Of a stretch of DNA of 64,000 bases, positions 10,961 to 22,827 are shown one piece after another. This DNA is from Yarrowia lipolytica (taxonomy: Eukaryota; Ascomycota; Dipodascomycetes; Dipodascales), in contig NC_090775.1 in assembly GCF_001761485.1 (NCBI RefSeq), positions 1,984,001 to 2,048,000 on the forward strand, written 5' to 3'. The position numbers and the translations under genes were made by a program. Positions within the stretch are counted from its first letter, which is position 1, and each line of letters opens with the position of its first letter. Below the pieces are notes generated by a model. That model was not told the origin of the DNA. It worked only from the letters and a program-made list of their open reading frames with translations, and ran no database searches.

Positions 10961-13900
10961 TTTCGCGGTCCATTACTGCGGTTTAGAATCCACGTGACCA
11001 CAACCTTGAACCAGCAAGCGATGCACTTAGATACACCTAAATTAATTGGACATGCACACCTCATCATGGACACCGACACCGGGTGCATATTTGAAGTAAT
11101 GAAATGAAAAGTCTCTATAAAGTCGAATAAATTACAAACAATTGGGAAGGAGCGATAAATGGCATTTGGATCGGTGAAAAACCGTAGACGCACTTCTGTA
11201 CGGCGGTTAATGACTTCAATTGTTGGGTTACGGCTCAAGCGCAGCCTGATGGACTTGTCCTTGTACTTTCTAACAGAGACAGGGGGACATGAGAGCGAAG
11301 AAGAGCTAGGAGAAGTTGATGGGCTAGACTATAAGCACACAAGCTCAGCTGGAGATAATATCATATATACGAACAGGTGCTTGTACTTGTACTGGTACAA
11401 GTATGTAGTGAGTGCAACACATGAAGCTGGTGAGTCCTAGAAAGTGCTGGAGAGTGGATATGATGAGCAACAATGACAGTTCAGAAACATAGCGACTTAT
11501 ATTTCGTGTTGTTTACTTGGCAGTATCTTGGCAGGAGACGGGAAGTTCAAGACGACTCGACCTTTACTCCCCAAATGTAACTTGTACCGATGGATAACAA
11601 AGGAGGCGCTTGACTAATATGATGGCTTCTATTGTCACATGAGTAGCGGGGAATCTCAAAGCGACTTTTATTCCTTTTCTATGAGTATAATCTCTTGAGG
11701 TTCGACTTTATGAGTTTGCGATCAGTGATGTACTCTTTCCAGCAGAAGTCGGAGCTGAGATTTGTGACCGATGTGGAAGGTGAGAGAGATCGAGATCAAG
11801 ATCGCGATCAAAGTCAACAACCAAGCAGATTGTGAATCCTGTCTCATTCTTGCAAATTCCCTTTTACAATATTAAATGTGTTTGTTGTATGTATATAGCG
11901 TACAGCTATGGCTCTAACATGTTGTCTCAAGCATGAGCAAAGACAAGAGGGGACGAGCAGAGATGATAAAATTATAGATGTGCTAATAATTTCCGCTTGA
12001 AGAGAATACTCCCGCTCCCAAACAAGAATCCCCGGTCGGTCAGAACTATAGCGGTATCGATGTAACATGGCTTCCGGAAAGCCTGTCATAGCTCATATAT
12101 ATTGTTAGCAGGACTGGAAGTGGCGCATAAAAAGGTATCAGCTGGTAGTTTAGTCTACTCTGTGCGTATGGAATACTGTGCGTATGGAATACTATGCTCT
12201 GCACATCTTCCAAGAGCTCTGTGTGCTAATGATTGTATCTCAATCGGGTATTGCCGAGGATTGCGCTGTATTTGGAATAGACCCATACGGGAAATCAACA
12301 TTAATAACTCCTCCTTCTCTTAGTATCACACACAAACACACACATTCCTCTAGAAGATCTGTTATATCATCTAACCACTGCTTAACCCCGGTCTTTTGTT
12401 CGGTGTTACTGGAAGGGAACTCATGTGGGGAAGGGGCCAATCTATTATTTAGGAGACAATAAAATGTGGAGAGACTTGCCTTCCTTTTATTCCCGGTACT
12501 AATTCAAGTAGACTGCAATAAATCCTTTTGTTTGTGTGGATTTATTTATATATTTATGGATAATTTTTTTTTACTGGGTCAATTTAGCATTTCCAAAGTA
12601 GGTATTTGAGAGACCCTTATACAAATGCTTGTAAAAGTGCAACGAGAGTTGTGTTTGTCGAAGATGGGGATCATAGGCACTAATTTGGCGCCCAATATTA
12701 CAAAGGTCTCTGTACTTGTGTAACGAACACCCGACCCAAGTTGAGAAACCCGAAAGCAGTTTCTTCTGCATCTGTTTTTATCTCAACTGTTCACAGGAGC
12801 TATTGAATATCCTCTGAAAGTCCTCAGAAGCATTTGCGAAGCTGAACAGTGATCATGAAGTCTACATATCAAATATTTTTCTTGAAGAAGAGAGGATCCC
12901 AGGGACACAGTCATGGTGCTGGAGTCACTTTACTGCTGTTAGCTTTAAAGATGTTCTTTTATGACGAAGCCGGAGCAGCCAAAATCTGCCAATACAAGTT
13001 CTGGTATAGTACATACGTAGTTGCATTTATGTTCATGTCAGTTGACAGTGACAGACTTGAACTGTGCTCGTCTCGGACTTAACAAGTACAATTATGTTGT
13101 ACTGACCAACCATATAATCCGGAACCGAAGGATATCCACAGCGGCTGTTTCATCTCTTCATATAGCAACGGTATCGAGTTTGTATCTAACGGATGGATAA
13201 CCGTTGTTTTGTTTTTCTGCACATCTGATTCAATTGGAGTCAGATACTGTGCCAGTGGTGAATTATTTGCTTTGCCTGTTCTATTATTGGCACGGTTGTG
13301 AAACCTGAAACACCGCATAAACATAGTAGCAGTTATTCGTTTGAAAATCATAATAAATAGGAAGTGTCGATAGTCAATAAGCAGTGATAACGCGACATCG
13401 GAGGACTATGTTATTGGTGTTGTAGGGAACATGATCCTCGTAAAAGACTTCTTATTGCTGGCACGAAGTTTAGTTCGGGAAGTTGAGAAGGTCTCCAACA
13501 ATCGCATACTGTAGTCCTGGCTAGATCAAACCCGCATTCTTCTATTGTTTTTCTTCCATTTTTTCTTCCATTAAGTGCCTGTTTTGGAAGAAAAAGAAAA
13601 GTAAGGGTACTCGGAGACAGCCAAGCAAAAGCAACGACTATGAGAGATTCAACATGCGCCTCCATGTACAACACGCATAGTGCATGATACACTACAGGGA
13701 AACGGCAAAAAGCTATAACTTTCAGATTATGGCGATTTGCAAAAGCAACCACCGTCCCAATTGGTCAAGCACCGTCCATTTTGAGCCATAATTGACATGG
13801 CTGCTTGAGATCCGATGCAAATTTCCCCTGGCTGGCTATTTCTCATTGAATACAAGCACATATCACTTGGATGCACAGTAGAACATGCTCTAATGAGACA

Positions 13901-15633
13901 GTCTCACCCATACGACTCTGGTCTTGGTCCGGTAATTAGATGTAACCCTGCGGCTATTACTTGTCCTGTACAAGTGTGTACGTACAGTTACAAATGTGCA
14001 TGGCATCAATGACAGAGAGTGACAGAGACGAGAGAAGAAAAAAGGAATTACTGGATGAGACAAATGTTGATATAGGGACCGATCATGAGACAATTTATTG
14101 TCAGGTCTAAGAATAGATTCTACCAGGATATACAATTGCGACTGGTAAGAGATTTCGAGAGTGAACCAATGGACGGCAGGCCAATTTCCCAGCTGCCTTG
14201 GTATCCATCGAAAGCGCTCTTCCGCATCCACCGTAGCTGTTCCCGTGCAGTAGTGCCGTTATGTGTTCGTCAGCACACTTGTTATGAATACTCTACGTAC
14301 AGTAGCACATGGGATTTGATTCTAGTTTAGCCCCAGATGTAGGGAGGAGCTGTAGCAACCTCGTAAAAACATAATAATTGCCGCGACGACTAGCTCTACC
14401 AATGTGAAACTAATGGCAGGAACAACTGCCCATCTTTCAAAGGTCCATGCCGGATCGCAGACGAGACGCGTCTGATATCTTCATCATATGTAACACCCGC
14501 CGAGAAAGTTTCGCAGCAGGATGTATAGTCGTTTGAGACGGGCATTTGGACTTGGTTGGTTTTGGATTCTCTTTCTTGGCCCGTATCCCGGCTGCTGCTT
14601 ACCCGCAAACGGCTCGGGAGAGCTATGCAACTAAAAAAACCCACTATCTATGCAGGCACTTATTCCCTTGCGTCCGCAAAGGTCGAAGGCGGACTGAATT
14701 TTGGGCCTATAGGTTCTTTGTTTCTGGCGGAAACGGTATCCGAAAAGTCCGATCCTGGAGCCGATATATAGTGTCCCTCTATAGCCCTACAAGTGCAGTA
14801 GTATCGCCCCTCTCCCTCCAATCCATTGTTCTGCAATAACTTGAATATTTCTTCAGTTTCTCCCTCATTATTCTACCAGGTGCGAAATCAAACCAATCGA
14901 TCGACATCAGGGAGGGCATTGGCAACGCCCAAAGACGACGATGTTAGACATTGCCGTACACTGTACCGTGGTTTAATTTAATACAGTTTGATTGGAGTTT
15001 ACTTAGCTCTTACCAGTACTACTCAACCACCGGATAAGTAAACGCCACGGGAGTAAAACGGGCCACATCTCTTCCTAGCGCCGTTCAAGACGTCAGTGTC
15101 CATTGTCATTCTACTTGGCTGTTGTGCATCCACCTACCTTATTCGGATCGGTATGCACCTAGCTGAACTAGTGGGATGGATTCCAGAAGGACCCACTAAT
15201 GACATGTGTGTGTAAAGTGGGCCTTTTCCAAATGACAGCTTCACAAAGACAGACGTCCGATTCCCCCGAGACCACTTAACAACAGAAAAGAAAGTCAGTG
15301 TCTTTGACAAGACCTCGGACAAGGCCTTGACAGGGACCTCGGCACCTGGATTATAGAGATGTCGGACACAAAGGTCCGAGAGATTGGCTTTTGAGGAATG
15401 GAGCTGTTGTTGCCAGTGCCGTACCATGGTCATGGGTGTCGATGGTACCAGGGACCAATCAAGTCCAAGTGCTGCTTCAATATCGCTATCGATGTACTTG
15501 TCCCGGTACGGTACTGTGCAATACAACAGTGTACATGGTGAGGTTGAACCGTCTTGTTCACATGTCCACTGTATGATATCCGTGACCAAACCAAAGAGAC
15601 TTGTTCAATGATGGAGGAGCCTGTTGATATCGA

Positions 15634-15721
15634 ATTCCTACACGGGCTATCAATTCCTACACGGGCTATCAATTCCTACACGGGCTATCAATTCCTACAC
15701 GGGCTATCAATTCCTACACGG
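15634..15721. repeat. 19-bp tandem repeat, 4.6 copies
   Basis: The unit ATTCCTACACGGGCTATCA occurs four times without a mismatch, from 15634, 15653, 15672 and 15691. A fifth partial copy starts at 15710 and diverges after 12 bases. Perfect identity between units implies recent expansion or homogenisation. Neither flank contains a recognisable gene. Confidence 0.92.
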
Positions 15722-16420
15722 ACTACTGTGCAGTGCAAGTAGTTAGCCCACATTTTGGGTCCCCATGCCACTACAGGTACATCGTCAAGCGTCCAATATG
15801 ATTTTAGCAGGGGCTCAAATTAACCTTACCTCTCAGCCGAAAGAAATACGAAAGAATACGAACATTTGCTCACAGGCGATCCACTCCGACACCCGCAGTT
15901 GTCATCGGCAGTGGAGATTCCTTGTCTGGGGAGCGTTGTCAGGGGTGTTGGTCCGATTTATGCCTGCCTATTTGGGAGGAGTGGGGGAGGAGGAGAAGAT
16001 ACTTGAGGTGGGCAAACTCAAGCAGCTGCTTATTTGGCTTAAACATCGCTTCAGACTGTGATGATGCACCCCTGGTGCCCACTCAAACGAGTTGACGTGT
16101 GACATAATATCCGGTAGCTCGCTGCCTATGGGTATTTGTAGCTACTTGTAGTGGACGCTAGTGGCATGACTTGCAAGCGCTTATATTTGTTCCAGGGATA
16201 TAATGAAAAGGCTGTAGAACGGACCGCAGGAAGTTTGGCCAGAGAAATGACGTACACTACTAAACTGTAGAGGACACAATCCAACCATCCAAGTGCTGGG
16301 TGAAACACACTAAAGACTCGACTGACACACAGCGGCGGAATCTCCACGTCATTCCGGAGACTCCTACCGCCCTGTACATATCAGTAGTCACTCGTTTTTC
16401 CTTTCTCTAACATCATCACC

Positions 16421-16495
16421 ATGTCTTACAACGCACTGCCGTGTGACGTGACAGAATCCCGTCATGCAATCAAATGTCAGAGCTGCTACAAGTAG
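16421..16495 (+). other. 24-codon ORF with a strong start context
   Basis: A T/C-rich leader followed by CATCATCACC directly precedes the ATG, which is the context seen at well-expressed yeast genes. The frame reads MSYNALPC and then ends after 24 codons at TAG, with three cysteines and no family match. It could be the first exon of a lost gene, the surviving start of a pseudogene, or chance. Confidence 0.2.
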
Positions 16496-16864
16496 ATGAC
16501 TGTCACACCATGTACTGTGCTGCATTGAACCGACTGTCTGACTGACAGCTACGAAACAGCCGCAATGGCGAGTTATAAACTAAACCCCCATGGTCAACAC
16601 ACGATCAATAGATTGATCACTGCTGCATATATCAACAGGTGCAGATGAAACAAGTTAACCAGGGTTTAATTAGCAACAATACGAGCACGGTAGGAGTACT
16701 GTAGTACTTATATCGCTCAAAGACTGTCAGGGTGCTGCTACTGTGCTGTAGCATCATGAACCAACGCAAAGGGTAGGTGTAGCCGGATACTTGACATAAT
16801 CTTACTGCTCATACGGTACGAGCAGTCTAAATATCTTTGTATCGTACAAGTAGCCTTTCCCCCC

Positions 16865-16926
16865 ACCAAACGGATTTTTTGTGTCTTTTTTGTGTCTTTT
16901 TTGAATTTTTTGAATTTTTTTTTTAT
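16865..16926. repeat. T-rich low-complexity tract
   Basis: Thymine-rich run with imperfect short repeats of TTTTTGTGTC and TTTTTTGAA. It is probably slippage-derived and could exclude nucleosomes. Confidence 0.6.
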
Positions 16927-17931
16927 TCTCTTGTGTGTTTTTGGCAGCCTCGTGTCAGATGCAGCCCAGCCCATTATTGTGTGTGTTATTTCTCTTAATA
17001 TTAATTTAGTTAAGGGATCCCCCCCCAAACCACACGTCTTTTTGTCACACATGTTTGGCTGGTCACGTGACATGATTAGCTATTTTTCCACGGAGAATCC
17101 ACGGGAAGTTATTCTTGCATTTTTGGTCGCTACAGCGCTTTTTGAGCTTTTCCAATTGGATTTTCCGCCCTTGGAGGGGAGGGGGATTTATTACTGTAGC
17201 ACACAGCACAGTAGTAGCTACAGTAGAGTTGTTTCCGTACTTTGTCAAACAAAGTTCGGCCCCACATCTTACGTCTACAGGGTCGTCTTATTTAGTCTTA
17301 AAGGCGATACAAGAAAAAGCCTGCAAAGTGCGGGATGCACCTTATTCCCGCATGTGAAGGTGGGAGGTGCGCTCACAGTTTGAGAGCTGGACCACCTCCG
17401 CGGGAGACAACAGGGGCGGGGGTGGGTTTATTTTAGCATTGTCCGGGATCGGAGAGCGTCTGTGTAGTTGCCCCAACGCAAGGCAAGAAGACGAAGTAGA
17501 ACAAAACACGCCAATCGCCGCGCTTTTGACTCGTTGCTGTCTAACCTAACCGACAGATCTTCGATACGTTCGGCTGCGGCACAAAGACGAAGACGCCATT
17601 GTAGATCGCTCACACAAAGCGGCTATATGAAAGTCTCATGCACAAGCGACATAAACGCAAGTGGCCATGGCTAGCGAGTGGGAAAGTACAAAAACACAAA
17701 ATGGCAGACGCAGAGGAACAAGCATAGTATACAGTTGGCGAACCTTCGGGGGGAAAAAAGAGCAACATTCCGACAAGAACAAGAAGAAAGGGTAGAAAGT
17801 GTAAAAAAGTGAAAAAGAGACGAGAAACGAGCCAAAAGGGCAAAAGGGCAGAAAGGACAGAAAGGACAGAAAGGGCAAAATCACAAATGGGCAGATGAGC
17901 AGATGGGCAAATGGGCAAAAAGGAATAAGGA

Positions 17932-17990
17932 CAACGGGGCAACAGGGCAACAGGGCAACAGGGCAACAGGGCAACAGGGCAACAGGGCAA
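17932..17990. repeat. 9-bp tandem repeat (CAACAGGGC), about 6.5 copies
   Basis: The array follows a purine-rich zone (about 17830-17930) made of related GGGCAAA and GGACAGAAA words, as if older copies had drifted. The unit length is a multiple of three, so the minus strand stays open and reads as a cysteine-, proline- and leucine-rich peptide. That frame is an artefact of the repeat and not a gene. Confidence 0.85.
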
Positions 17991-18103
17991 ACTGGAAAGT
18001 TTTCATACAGCACCGTAATTTGTACAAGTATAAGAAAGTAGTTTGCAACTTGTAACTCTGTCTCTCTCCCATTCACACTGCTCCAGCTCGAAAACCAGGA
18101 AGC

Positions 18104-18130
18104 AAAAAAAAAAAAAAAAAAAAAAAAAAA
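18104..18130. repeat. poly(A) tract, 27 bp
   Basis: Uninterrupted run of 27 A on the plus strand, followed by CAATAAAAAAACC. It may be a slippage product or the tail of a decayed retroposed copy. No clear target-site duplication is visible. Confidence 0.8.
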
Positions 18131-18388
18131 CAATAAAAAAACCAAAACTGTAATGAACCGTCTGTCAAAAAAATCCTTCTATGCTTTGCGGCGCGACCAG
18201 GTGCGTCGTAGCAGTAGGGCTCACTACGAGCCAAGAGAGTGGGAAGAGGGGTGAGGCAAAAAGAGAAGCCTACGTGAGTGACTTTTTGGCAAGCATTAGG
18301 AGACCCACAGGTTCCGGAGAGCTTAGTCATCGATAATGTTGATTCTCGCTACAAGACAGTGACGGTTTCACGGCTAGCGACAGATCGA

Positions 18389-18487
18389 TTGACTGCTTGA
18401 CTGCCTGACTGCCTGACTGCCTGACTGCCTGACCGCTTGACTGCTTGACCGCTTGACTGTTTGACTGCCTGACCGCCTGACTGCTTG
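18389..18487. repeat. 8-bp tandem repeat (GACTGCCT family), about 12 copies
   Basis: Units GACTGCCT, GACTGCTT and GACCGCTT alternate with single-base differences. An 8-bp period cannot be coding in one frame, which supports a non-coding origin. Confidence 0.85.
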
Positions 18488-19458
18488 GCTACTGGGTTAA
18501 TTCTTGGCCACCTGCGTCTTGGCTTGTTGACACCCTGTCTGGCTGTCCAACCATGTTAGTGCCAAACCCTCTCTAGTGTCGTGTCTGTGGTGTCTAGGGC
18601 TGCCTCATGTGTAACCAGTGCTGTATATCTATGGGGAATGGGGAGCTTGTGACGATTATCTTGCCAATTTTTCCGAGATATGAGAGACAAGTGTGTCTTC
18701 GTTTCTGAAGTCGTGGTGTTGTTAGCTCCTCCCAGCGATCCTACACTGAGGAGGGCGGTGACAATTCCATGAATGGGGGCTTCTTAAACACAGGAGTGAA
18801 GAAGATGGCACGGCGACGATACCATCCACCTCCCTTCATGTCAACAGAGACGTAAACATCCCTCTGTGCATTGTCTCAGCACCAGCGACCGTCTAAAACT
18901 GGACTTGCTTTCTTATTCTTAGCAACAGTAGCATTACCCTCCGATCCTCTCCGATCTGTACGACCGAATAGTGTGTGGCCCCAAGTGCGTGTGGAGGAGA
19001 CGCTACACAGGCATGATGACTTTGACAAGTTACCTCGTCGTGACCGTGTATTGTCGACAACCGTGTGTTGATTACAACCCGGGGATTGTCAAGTGGCTGT
19101 CTGTGCACATTCCCCACCCAGTCGCCAAGTCAATGGAGATAAAGGGGTCATCACCAGAGACAGCTGTGAGTATGAGAGTGAGCAATTTGATCGGTGGACA
19201 GTTGATGGCTGGGTAGTTGATAGACGGGCCGTCCAGGGACAGATGATCGGAAGGACTTCTCACGGATGATTGACTGGTTAACGGCTGAAAAGTCGTTGGG
19301 CTAGTTGATGTGTCCCAGAAAAAATCTGTACTTCACAGATGATGATATTCCGAGTCTGCCTGGCGACTACTTTCACGAGTGTTCGTGATGATATTGTCTG
19401 TCAGATGAAGTACATGAAAAGATGAAGCCCTAGTCTACTTGTACAAGTACTTGTACAA

Positions 19459-19500
19459 TATAAATGCTCCTCTCGGAGCCACACACCCCAGACAGTCCAC
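19459..19500 (+). promoter_or_regulatory. TATA box with C-rich initiator region, no ORF downstream
   Basis: TATAAAT at 19459 follows a palindromic word (TTGTACAAGTACTTGTACAA). About 35-50 bp downstream is a C/A-rich stretch with CACACACCCCAGAC, the layout of a TATA promoter in this genome. The following 600 bases contain only short frames, so a non-coding or very short transcript is possible. Confidence 0.35.
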
Positions 19501-21669
19501 CATCACCAGCTATTTAGACGTTGTATACACCAGACTAAACGAAAGCACTTGTCCAATCACAGAAGACACCACTAACTATCGATAGATACAATACTTGTAA
19601 ATGCAAGTGTGTATACAAGTTTGTTACTGACTGTGATATTAGCATGGACTCGATTAATTGAACTCTTGGATCTCTCCAATGTCTACTGTATCAGGGAAGC
19701 CGAAAAAAGCCTGGAGGACCCCAGAGACACTCCACCATTGCAATTACTGACCAATGTAGTTGCTGTACAGACACTGCTTCTTCAAGCACTAGACTGGTGA
19801 AGCACCAATCGGACCACTGTTACTTCACTACCGCTCTTGTGCTTCTCAACTTCTTGAGTCTCTCGGGTATTATCACCAATCGGACATTGACAAACGACAC
19901 ATCATCACACTAAACGAGCACTTGTTCAACGACCAAGTCCACCAAGTCCCATATGACATCTACAAGAAAAATTCTCGTTGTTCACGCAGCCACTTGTCGT
20001 GCATCTACACATATGGAGAGTGGCTCTCGGGCTGTTTCATAAAGTGCTGTACTACAAGTACATGCGGTCACGGACGTCGATATGGTCTGATACGAGGCAT
20101 GGTGTCGAAGGCTGGACCGAATGACACCGCGCCCACACCATTTTAGTGTGAGCAGCAGTCTCAGACCCTCCTAACGCGATTCTATGATCAGCACAAGGTC
20201 AAGCAGGCGTCTTGTGTAAAAAAATTTACAGCCCGTTACACTTGAGTTAGTCGTCCGGGGAGGATTGTGTAGTAGGGCACAATCCAAGTACAGTCCAAGT
20301 ACCATTACGTGTAGAAGTTGAGTGTGGATTTCTATTTTTCAGTTTCTGCCCACCTCCCCTTTTTCACTCTTTTTCGGTTTTTCCTCTGTCACATTGTCCC
20401 GGGAACCAAGCCGTAGTTGGCACAGGAAATGTGACGACCCGTCCGGCGGCATATCTCATGGATCTTGGTTGCCTGCGTAGATCTGCGTTTGTGTTTTTTT
20501 GCAGACCCAGTATTTTTTGCGATTCCTGTCGATTTTGCGCTTTTCCCAAGCACCTCTGTTTGCCTCCCTTTGTGCCGCCCCTTAGACATGACACACAAAA
20601 GCAAATAGTGGTTCGAACAAGTCGGCAAAAAACCAGAATGACTCCGATCCCCCAATCATTACCGCGTCGAGAGCTGTCACACCACAGATACATCCTCTTC
20701 CCAACCATCTCTGCTGCCCTGGAGTTTCGGCCCCTCCCCATTTGCTCCAACCTTGCATTTTTGAATGTACCTGTGTAGATCAGTTTGAGAGGGGTTTGAG
20801 GCGCAGCGACAACGGTACAGTACAGTAGAGTGCAGCAGCAGTTTCTGTACCGAAGAGTGCAGGGAGTGCATATTGGCAAGAGAGGCCTGCTGGGGGGGTC
20901 TGAGTCTGGATTGTGGGAGTGTCTGTTATGCTCCACTCCATAGTTTTGCTCAGTCCACGGCGCGTTTCCCGAAAATCCGTGGAATTATTATCATCACACT
21001 ATAGATGAACGGTTGTGTTGGGGGTGTTTTACGACGGCACTCCACCACCACCACCGCGTAGTTCTTTTTTTTTCTTTCTTTTTTTTTGGAGCAGTCCTCC
21101 GCCGACTATTACGATACTAGTTGCGCTCTCCGTCAGTAAACCCTGACCCCACCTGGCACCTTATTTGCCCGAAGGGAAAAAGTGCCAGTTTCATATATCA
21201 CTTTGCTTTTTCTTGTCATACTACATTACAATAGGGATTGTTCATCGCTATACGTGTGTAGCCATCGAAGTACAAGTAGTCTTCGGAACAGGTCTTGTGC
21301 ATAGAAGGCTGACAGAAGAGTTGAACTGGAGGGCCAAAAACGTAAAACATCATTGGTTGGGCAAGAAGATAAAACAAATGCAGACTAGTGGTCCAACAAC
21401 ACGTCTAAGTCGCTAGACCAGTGGACATTTATGGGCCAGTGCGGTTTACTTACAAACCAGATTGAGTTGTGCCCACAAAAATGCGGTTAAGGGCGTTTTT
21501 GCTACTGGACTTCGCGCTTGAGAGGCACAAAAAGTGACTAAAACATAAAAAAGGGTCCTAACTACTGTACTGTGTTAATGGTATATACAAGGATGTATTG
21601 TACAGGCATGCGAGTGGCATTTCCTCTCTGCATTCAAGTCGGCCTGCTGGAGCATGTCCAAGGTTTCTA

Positions 21670-21694
21670 ACGAGAGAGAGAGAGAGAGAGAGAG
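21670..21694. repeat. (GA)n microsatellite
   Basis: About twelve GA dinucleotides within a purine-rich segment. Simple repeat. Confidence 0.85.
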
Positions 21695-22270
21695 ACGCGA
21701 ACTGAGAGTCTGAGTATTAAGTATGTGAGAAGAGGTGGAGGATGAGACATTGATTGTCAGTTGCGAGTTTTTATTGCGAAAATCGCCAAAATTCTGGGGA
21801 AATCAGCTAAACTCGAAACAATGCAAATAATGGCTCTTCTTTTCTCAAACTATTCCGAAATTCCATCCAACTCCATCTACAAGAACTTGTCGCTTGTAAC
21901 CATTCGCCATCCGTCGTGGCTTCGCTTATGATGGACTGCATCGTCTACATGTGGATGGATGCACAACTTAATGTGAGTTTTTTTTACCTCCAGCTGGCGA
22001 CAAAAGCGAAAAAGAGCCGACTCCCAAGCAATGGAGATGCAAGAGCACTCGCGAGAAAGAGGGGACACCTATACGGCTTGGTGGAGATGATGAGTAGATG
22101 CTTGCAAAGATGCGCCTCTCATGTGCCACCGGAAACAGTGCAAGGTGGGAAACGGCGACCCACGGGGGGGTGGAGGAGATGTCACGTGAGCGGAGCTTGT
22201 CGGGAGGTATCGGCAGTTAGAATGAGAGGGGTACTTCTACCGAGAGTTGTTCTTCGTTGTTGTTTTACGG

Positions 22271-22295
22271 TTTTTTTTTTTTTTTTTTTTTTTTT
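22271..22295. repeat. poly(T) tract, 25 bp
   Basis: Uninterrupted run of 25 T on the plus strand, about 370 bp upstream of the candidate TATA box of the Zn2Cys6 gene. It may act as a nucleosome-poor element, or mark a decayed minus-strand retro-insertion. Confidence 0.8.
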
Positions 22296-22640
22296 CCCTG
22301 TGCTGGTCGCGAAATTTATTCTTATGCGAAAACAAACAAAAACGAAAAAGGAGGAGGACCCAGGGGGACACCACGAACAGGCCCTGGCTCTACTCTTAGT
22401 AAGCGTTATGGCTAAAAGCTAGTGCTCCAACCTTATGTGGGGTTTCCGTTTCTAGCTTTTCACATTTGAAACGTTAAACAAGATTTCTGGCTCCGTCCGT
22501 ATGACTTTGTGTTTTTGAAAGTAGCCGGCAACTTTGTGTTTTTGCACCTCATCACGAGAAACAAAGAGGGTGGAAAAACGCAAAGTGGTGCTTATAGAGA
22601 GCCTAAAATGACACACCAAGACACTCGACCACCTTTTGGA

Positions 22641-22647
22641 TATAAAG
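22641..22647 (+). promoter_or_regulatory. candidate TATA box of the Zn2Cys6 gene
   Basis: TATAAAG lies about 185 bp before a consensus GTGAGT donor at 22828. The interval has no ATG but has a C/T- and CAA-rich leader character. It would start a transcript whose leader is joined to the ATG region at 24654 by splicing. This is an inference from sequence layout. Confidence 0.4.
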
Positions 22648-22827
22648 AGGCTTAGAGACCCAAATTACAAGGGCTGAGTGGCACTTTTGCGTCACTATTA
22701 CTTGACGACTTCTTCCCCGACACACTCTCAGATTCCAACAAGGGCTCCTACGAAACGACCTCTGCCACAGGTGGCCTCCTTTTCAAGATACTCTCGATAA
22801 TTATCCCAAAGGGCCATTGCCCACCAG

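Larger units (their letters stand above)
9859..22640. other. gene desert upstream of the Zn2Cys6 gene, left part
   Basis: Almost 12.8 kb without a convincing protein gene. The frames longer than 100 codons have no Yarrowia-like codon bias and no recognisable motif. The stretch holds several tandem repeats (listed separately), long A/T homopolymers, a TATA-type promoter near 19459, another TATAAAAA near 10393, and many copies of the words TACTTGTA and GTACAGTA. No tRNA B box or 5S gene was found by eye. It may harbour unannotated non-coding transcripts or act as an extended control region. Confidence 0.55.

Noticed and set aside
15134-15589. 151-codon minus-strand frame
   Set aside because: No CGA/GAG bias, no family motif, and it overlaps repeats of GTAC words.
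17610-18145. Long minus-strand frames reading CPVALLPCCP-type repeats
   Set aside because: They arise from the 9-bp GGGCAACA array and the adjacent poly(A) tract, with no codon bias or homology.
20364-20936. 190-codon minus-strand frame
   Set aside because: Longest frame in the desert but low-quality composition, no recognisable domain, and no splice or promoter support.
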